Part shown: positions 32,242 to 35,671 of the stretch, one piece after another
Layout of the letters: each line of letters begins with the position of its first letter
Position numbering within the stretch: the stretch's first letter is position 1
Origin: VBKO01 sp036393835
GTDB taxonomy: Bacteria > Myxococcota > Myxococcia > Myxococcales > 40CM-4-68-19
Reading direction: 5' to 3'
Length of the DNA stretch: 35,671 nt
NCBI GenBank assembly: GCA_036393835.1
Contig: DASWGI010000084.1
Coordinates: 1 to 35,671 of the forward strand
Position numbers and translations under genes: made by a program
Notes under the pieces: model-generated
What the model was told of the DNA's origin: nothing
The model's database searches: none
Seen by the model: only the letters and a program-made list of their open reading frames with translations

Positions 32242-33506
32242 GAGCGCAGCTCCCGGCCGACGGCGGCCTCGAGCTTGAACAGGTTCACCCACAGGTCGTG
32301 CAGGTCCTGGAGGTACTCGGCGCGCACCTGGGCGAAGGCGCGTTGCGCGTCGAGCAGCTCGAGCAGGCGGGCCGCGCCCTTCTCGTACTGGATCCGGGTC
32401 AGATCGCGGGCGCGCTGGGCACGCTCGAGGAGGCCGCCGCGCATGCGGTCGACGAGCTTGCGGCTGGCGGCGAACGCTCCGTAGGCGGTGATGACCTCAC
32501 TGGCGAGCTGCGCGGCCGCCTTGTCGCGCTGTACGGTTTGCGTGCGCAGGTCCGCTTCCGCGCGCTGCACCTCGCCCTGCTGCTGGTAGAAGAGCGGCAC
32601 CGGGAGCGAAGCGCCGAAGGTGACCGTGGGAGGAGTCACTGCGGAGCCGCCGGTGCCCTCCTGCGCGTATTGCGCGGAGAGCGTCACCTCGGGGATCCGC
32701 TGCCGTCGCGCGAGGTCCAGCGCGGCGCGGGCGCGCGCCTCCTGCCGCTCGAGCGCGCGCAGGTCGGGCCGCGCCTGAGTCGCGGCGTCGAGGAGCACGC
32801 CGGCATCGCCTGGCGCGAGGGTCAAGCGAGCGGCTTGCTCCAACAGCTCCGGGTCGACGCGGAAGTCTGGCAGCGGCTCGCGCACGGCGAGCAGGAAGGC
32901 GACCTGCGCGCGCGCGGCCCGGTCGGCCTGCTCGGCGACATCGACGACCTGCTCCGCTTCCTGCGCGGCGACCTGCGCCCGGGCCAGCTCGGCCTCGCTG
33001 ATCGCGCCGGCCCGGAACCGCGTCTGATCGAGCTGCTCCGTCTGCCGCGCGAACTCGAGCAGTTCGCGCGCAAGGTCGACCTGTGCGCGCTGCAGCGCCG
33101 CGTCGACCATCGCCTGCTGGAGCGCGAGCCGCAGCGTTCGCTCGGCGTCGTCGCGCGAGAGGTGCGCTGCTTCAAGCGCCGCCCGCGCGGCATCGACGCG
33201 GAGCCCGCGTTTGCCAGACAGCATCTCGGACAGCGCGGCCTGGTCGGAGAGGCCGAGTCCCAGCGCGAGCGCAGAGCAGCCCGAGCAGTCGAAGCTGCGC
33301 CCGATGCTGCCGCTCAGCGCCGGGTTGGGGACGGCGCCGGCCGCCGCCTGGTCGCCGCGCGCGGCCGCGACCTGGGCGTCCGCGAGCAGCAGATCGAGGC
33401 TGCGCTCGCGGAACAACCGCAGCGCGTCGGGCAGCGTGAGCACCGCCGGCAGCGGCGGCTCCGGCGCAGAGGCGAGCAGGACGGCGGCGAGGACGAAAAG
33501 GCCCAC
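32238..33506 (-). CDS. TolC-like outer-membrane efflux channel
   Basis: A 422-residue protein with a signal peptide (GLFVLAAVLLASAPE) and two outer-membrane efflux repeats rich in coiled-coil helices (for instance QQAMVDAALQRAQVDLAREL and RFRAGAISEAELARAQ). The usual PNPALSGSIG and LPVPLFYQQQGEVQRAEA motifs are present. GTG at 33506 is chosen because it begins the hydrophobic signal; longer frames would run through the promoter region of rsmB. It is first in the efflux operon channel-adaptor-pump and is divergent from rsmB. Confidence 0.87.
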   Translation of the reverse strand: MGLFVLAAVLLASAPEPPLPAVLTLPDALRLFRERSLDLLLADAQVAAARGDQAAAGAVPNPALSGSIGRSFDCSGCSALALGLGLSDQAALSEMLSGKRGLRVDAARAALEAAHLSRDDAERTLRLALQQAMVDAALQRAQVDLARELLEFARQTEQLDQTRFRAGAISEAELARAQVAAQEAEQVVDVAEQADRAARAQVAFLLAVREPLPDFRVDPELLEQAARLTLAPGDAGVLLDAATQARPDLRALERQEARARAALDLARRQRIPEVTLSAQYAQEGTGGSAVTPPTVTFGASLPVPLFYQQQGEVQRAEADLRTQTVQRDKAAAQLASEVITAYGAFAASRKLVDRMRGGLLERAQRARDLTRIQYEKGAARLLELLDAQRAFAQVRAEYLQDLHDLWVNLFKLEAAVGRELRS

Positions 33507-33621
33507 GAGATCTTCTAGGACGGGCAGCGCCGTCGCGCCCTCCGAGGGAGGTCGGACACGGCACGTGCGCCGGAGCGGAGGCGGTGCGCCGCGGTGGGCC
33601 CGCCTGCTCCGGAGTGGGCGG

Positions 33622-33650
33622 TTGACAGCCGCCTCGGGATGCCCGAATGG
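33622..33650 (+). promoter_or_regulatory. Candidate promoter for rsmB
   Basis: A perfect TTGACA (33622-33627) lies 33 bases before the rsmB ATG; with a 17-base spacer the -10 would be GAATGG (33645-33650), a poor match. The 154-base divergent gap 33507-33660 shows no clear promoter toward the efflux operon. Confidence 0.4.
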
Positions 33651-33660
33651 CACCCGCGTC

Positions 33661-35118
33661 ATGAGGACGCAGCTGGTCCGCACCGCGGTGCTGGAGATTT
33701 ACGAGCAGGTGCGCCGCGAGGCGGCGCGCGCGGACCAGGCCATGCAGCGGGTGCTCCGGCGCGAGAAGGCGCTCCGGAGCGTCGAACGCCGCGCGGTCGC
33801 GGACGCCGTCTACGGGCTGCTCCGCCTGCAGGGGCGGGTCGATCACCTGCTGGAGCGCGCGCTCGGGACGCGCAAGCTGCGCATGTCCGGGCTGGCGACC
33901 CCCACGCAGCACCTCTTGCGCTACGCGGTGTACCTCATCGTCGGGGAAGGGCAGGGGTCCGAGTCGGCGGCGAACCTGGCCGGACCCGAGGTGGCGCCGT
34001 ACGCGTGGGCGCTGCAGCTCGTGGCCCGCCCGCAGGAGCTCGCCGCGCCGGCGGATCCGATCGACGCGCTCGCCGCGGAGACGAGCCTCCCCCGGTGGCT
34101 CGCGGCGCTCTGGGCGGAGCAGCTCGGCGCCGGGGAGACGCGCTCGCTCGCCGCGGCGCTCAACCAGCGCGCCCCGCTCACCGTGCGCGCCAACCTCTTG
34201 AAGGCCACACGCGACGAGCTGCGCGCGGCCCTCGAGGCGGAGGGCGCGCGGGCCCTACCCACTCGTTGGTCTCCGCACGCGCTCACCTTCACCGGGCGCA
34301 CCAACGTGTTCGCGCTCAAGGCGTTCAAGGCGGGGCTGTTCGAGGTGCAGGACGAGGGGAGCCAGCTGATCGCCGAGGCGTGCGGCGCGCGGCCCGGGCA
34401 GGTGGTGGTGGATGCCTGCGCGGGCGCGGGAGGGAAGGCGCTGGCGCTCGCCGCCGAGATGCGCAACCGCGGCAAGCTGGTGGCGTGCGACCGCGACGGG
34501 CGCCGGCTGGACGAGCTGCGGCAGCGCGCCCGGCGCGACGGCGTGCACAACTGGGAGGCGCGCGCCGTGCCCGAAGGACCCGCCGGCGAGGCGCGCCTCG
34601 ACGATCTGCGGGGGAAGGCCGACGTGGTGCTGGTGGACGCCCCGTGCAGTGGCCTGGGGGCCCTGCGGCGCAACCCGGACGCGCGCTGGCGGATGGACCA
34701 GGCCGAGGTCGACTCGTTCCCGCCCCGGCAGCGGGACATCCTCCGGCGGTACGCGGCGCTGGTCCGGCCGGGGGGACGGCTGGTGTACGCGACGTGCTCC
34801 ATCAACCGGCGCGAGAACGAGGAGGTGCGCGCGTCCTTCCTGGCGGAGCATCCGGACTTCGCTCCGGTGCCGGCGTCCGAGCTCCTGGGCGCGGAGCGCG
34901 CGGCGGCGCTGGGCGCGCGGCCGGAAGAGGTGCAGCTCCTTCCGCACAGGCACGGGACGGACGGTTTCTACATCGCGGCGATGCAGCGGCGGCCATCGGA
35001 AAATGGTGGAATCGGGGCCTCCGGGGTAGAAGCGATCGATCGCTCCACGAGGGCGAGCACACCGTCCGACCACGGAGATCCAGAATGGCGAAGAAGTCCT
35101 CGCAAGAGCCGCTCGTGA
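33661..35118 (+). CDS. rsmB: 16S rRNA cytosine-5 methyltransferase (RsmB/Sun family)
   Basis: A 485-residue enzyme that methylates C5 of a 16S rRNA cytosine using SAM. It has an N-terminal NusB-like helical domain (VRTAVLEIYEQV... to about 130), then the RsmB catalytic domain with SAM motif DACAGAGGKALALA, VDAPCSGLG and the nucleophile motif YATCSINRRENEEV. The usual C-terminal core ends at HGTDGFYIAAMQRR. About 40 residues beyond this (NGGIGASGVEAIDRS and on) have no family counterpart and run 34 bases into the histone-like gene; the ancestral stop may have been lost. ATG at 33661 fits the family start. Confidence 0.92.
   Translation: MRTQLVRTAVLEIYEQVRREAARADQAMQRVLRREKALRSVERRAVADAVYGLLRLQGRVDHLLERALGTRKLRMSGLATPTQHLLRYAVYLIVGEGQGSESAANLAGPEVAPYAWALQLVARPQELAAPADPIDALAAETSLPRWLAALWAEQLGAGETRSLAAALNQRAPLTVRANLLKATRDELRAALEAEGARALPTRWSPHALTFTGRTNVFALKAFKAGLFEVQDEGSQLIAEACGARPGQVVVDACAGAGGKALALAAEMRNRGKLVACDRDGRRLDELRQRARRDGVHNWEARAVPEGPAGEARLDDLRGKADVVLVDAPCSGLGALRRNPDARWRMDQAEVDSFPPRQRDILRRYAALVRPGGRLVYATCSINRRENEEVRASFLAEHPDFAPVPASELLGAERAAALGARPEEVQLLPHRHGTDGFYIAAMQRRPSENGGIGASGVEAIDRSTRASTPSDHGDPEWRRSPRKSRS
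35031..35044. repeat. 14-bp perfect palindrome before the histone-like gene
   Basis: AGCGATCGATCGCT, 41 bases upstream of the histone-like ATG. Its 12-base centre GCGATCGATCGC occurs also at 18532-18543. It could be a dimer-binding site or a chance feature of high-GC DNA. Confidence 0.35.
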
Positions 35119-35282
35119 TCGCGAGCAAGGCCAAGGGCGTCCTCAAGAAGGCGGGTTGCAACACCGCCGGCGACGCGTTCCATGCGCTGAACGGCTATCT
35201 GTACTGGCTGCTGGAGCAGGCGGCGAAGCGCGCCAAGGCGAACGGCCGCAAGACCGTCCGCAAGCACGACTTCATGGCGTAA
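35085..35282 (+). CDS. Small histone-fold protein (bacterial histone candidate)
   Basis: A 65-residue basic protein. It reads as a single histone fold: short helix 1 (about 11-22, VIASKAKGVLKK), long helix 2 (about 26-53, NTAGDAFHALNGYLYWLLEQ, then AAKRAKANG), the loop-2 motif RKTV at 55-58 and a short helix 3 beginning at HDFMA, with Asp62 four residues after the motif. Archaeal histones carry the same GRKTVxxxD end. Bacterial histones with this layout are known from Bdellovibrio. It should be a DNA-binding dimer or higher oligomer. GGAGAT at 35074-35079 is five bases before the ATG. It overlaps the end of rsmB by 34 bases and converges on the EamA gene with a three-base gap. Confidence 0.78.
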   Translation: MAKKSSQEPLVIASKAKGVLKKAGCNTAGDAFHALNGYLYWLLEQAAKRAKANGRKTVRKHDFMA

Positions 35283-35285
35283 GCC

Positions 35286-35671
35286 TCACGCAGGCTCGGG
35301 AGGGACTTCGGCGGCGGTGCGCGGAGCGCGCAGCTGAGCCAGGACCATTCCGGAGATCACCACCAGGGCGCCGCCGACGAACTGCGGGGTGACGTGCTCG
35401 CCCAGGAAGAAATGGGCGAGCACCGCCGTCGCCAGCGGCTGCAGGTTGGTGAAGACCGCCACGCGCGCCGCCGGCAGGTGCGCCAGCGCCCAGTACCAGA
35501 GCAGGTACGCGACGACGCTGGTGACCAGGATCAGGTAGGCGACGCCCAGCCAGGCGGCGCGCGAGGCGTGCGCGATGCGGTGCACCGCGCCCGGCGCGGC
35601 GAGCGAGGCGATGCCGAGCGGCAGGTACATCGCGGTGCCGGCGATCAGCGTCCAGGCGATGACGGCCAGGG
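35286..35671 (-). CDS. EamA/DMT-family transporter, 5' part beyond the window
   Basis: The C-terminal 128 codons of a drug/metabolite transporter. The last EamA repeat is seen, with membrane segments such as GVAYLILVTSVVAYLLWYWAL, VFTNLQPLATAVLAHFFLGE (the conserved xxxPLxAxxxxxxFLGE box) and FVGGALVVISGMVLAQL. The start lies past the right edge. The substrate is not predictable from this part. Its stop is three bases from that of the histone-like gene, so the two transcripts must overlap. Confidence 0.88.
   Translation of the reverse strand, partial: LAVIAWTLIAGTAMYLPLGIASLAAPGAVHRIAHASRAAWLGVAYLILVTSVVAYLLWYWALAHLPAARVAVFTNLQPLATAVLAHFFLGEHVTPQFVGGALVVISGMVLAQLRAPRTAAEVPPEPA

Overview
The window is about 70% G+C, and almost every interval is filled by closely packed genes. 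The gene content points to a myxobacterium-like member of Myxococcota, probably near Anaeromyxobacter. It includes a one-TolQ-like plus two-TolR-like motor set, a very large soluble PAS/GAF histidine kinase with an NtrC-type regulator, PATAN/J-domain/TPR proteins, GTG/TTG starts and many 1-8 base cistron overlaps. This placement is inferred from family content; no rRNA or other marker is present.

Left part (1-13300, mostly minus strand): an Smr-domain protein (cut by the window edge), a sigma-54 response regulator and its likely five-GAF sensor kinase, SelB (selenocysteine elongation factor) and AstD (succinylglutamate-semialdehyde dehydrogenase) form one run read right to left, with 4-base overlaps astD-selB-kinase. 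A second sensor kinase lies on the plus strand and lacks the end of its ATP-binding domain. AstA and an M20 metallopeptidase, read leftward, complete a split arginine-succinyltransferase set.

Centre (13395-18490): a ferritin-like protein, D-aminoacyl-tRNA deacylase, a HIT hydrolase and a poly(A)-polymerase/CCA-type nucleotidyltransferase are on the plus strand. They converge on a minus-strand ExbB-ExbD-ExbD motor operon with a good sigma-70-type promoter.

18500-24106 (mostly minus): RluA-type pseudouridine synthase, GMC oxidoreductase and a Tat-exported small subunit form an overlapping trio. A small HigB-HigA toxin-antitoxin island (plus) is followed by a phosphofructokinase with the residues of the pyrophosphate-dependent type and a HELLH metallopeptidase-like protein.

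24160-35671: a GYF-like/PATAN/J-domain/TPR protein (plus) converges on a minus-strand run of YhbY, RNase HII, an SRPBCC protein and a three-part heavy-metal-type RND efflux system. On the plus strand RsmB is followed, with overlap, by a 65-residue histone-fold protein. An EamA transporter is cut by the right edge.

Non-coding structure: two related ~110-bp inverted repeats (16503-16613, 26242-26346) sit at convergent gene ends, and an unrelated one (10595-10720) sits at a third. A ~30-bp GC palindrome recurs at three stop codons inside minus-strand gene runs (2142, 11782, 27951). I saw no tRNA, rRNA, CRISPR array, insertion sequence or integrase. No gene-free stretch exceeds 300 bases. The strongest item for follow-up is the histone-fold protein at 35085-35282.
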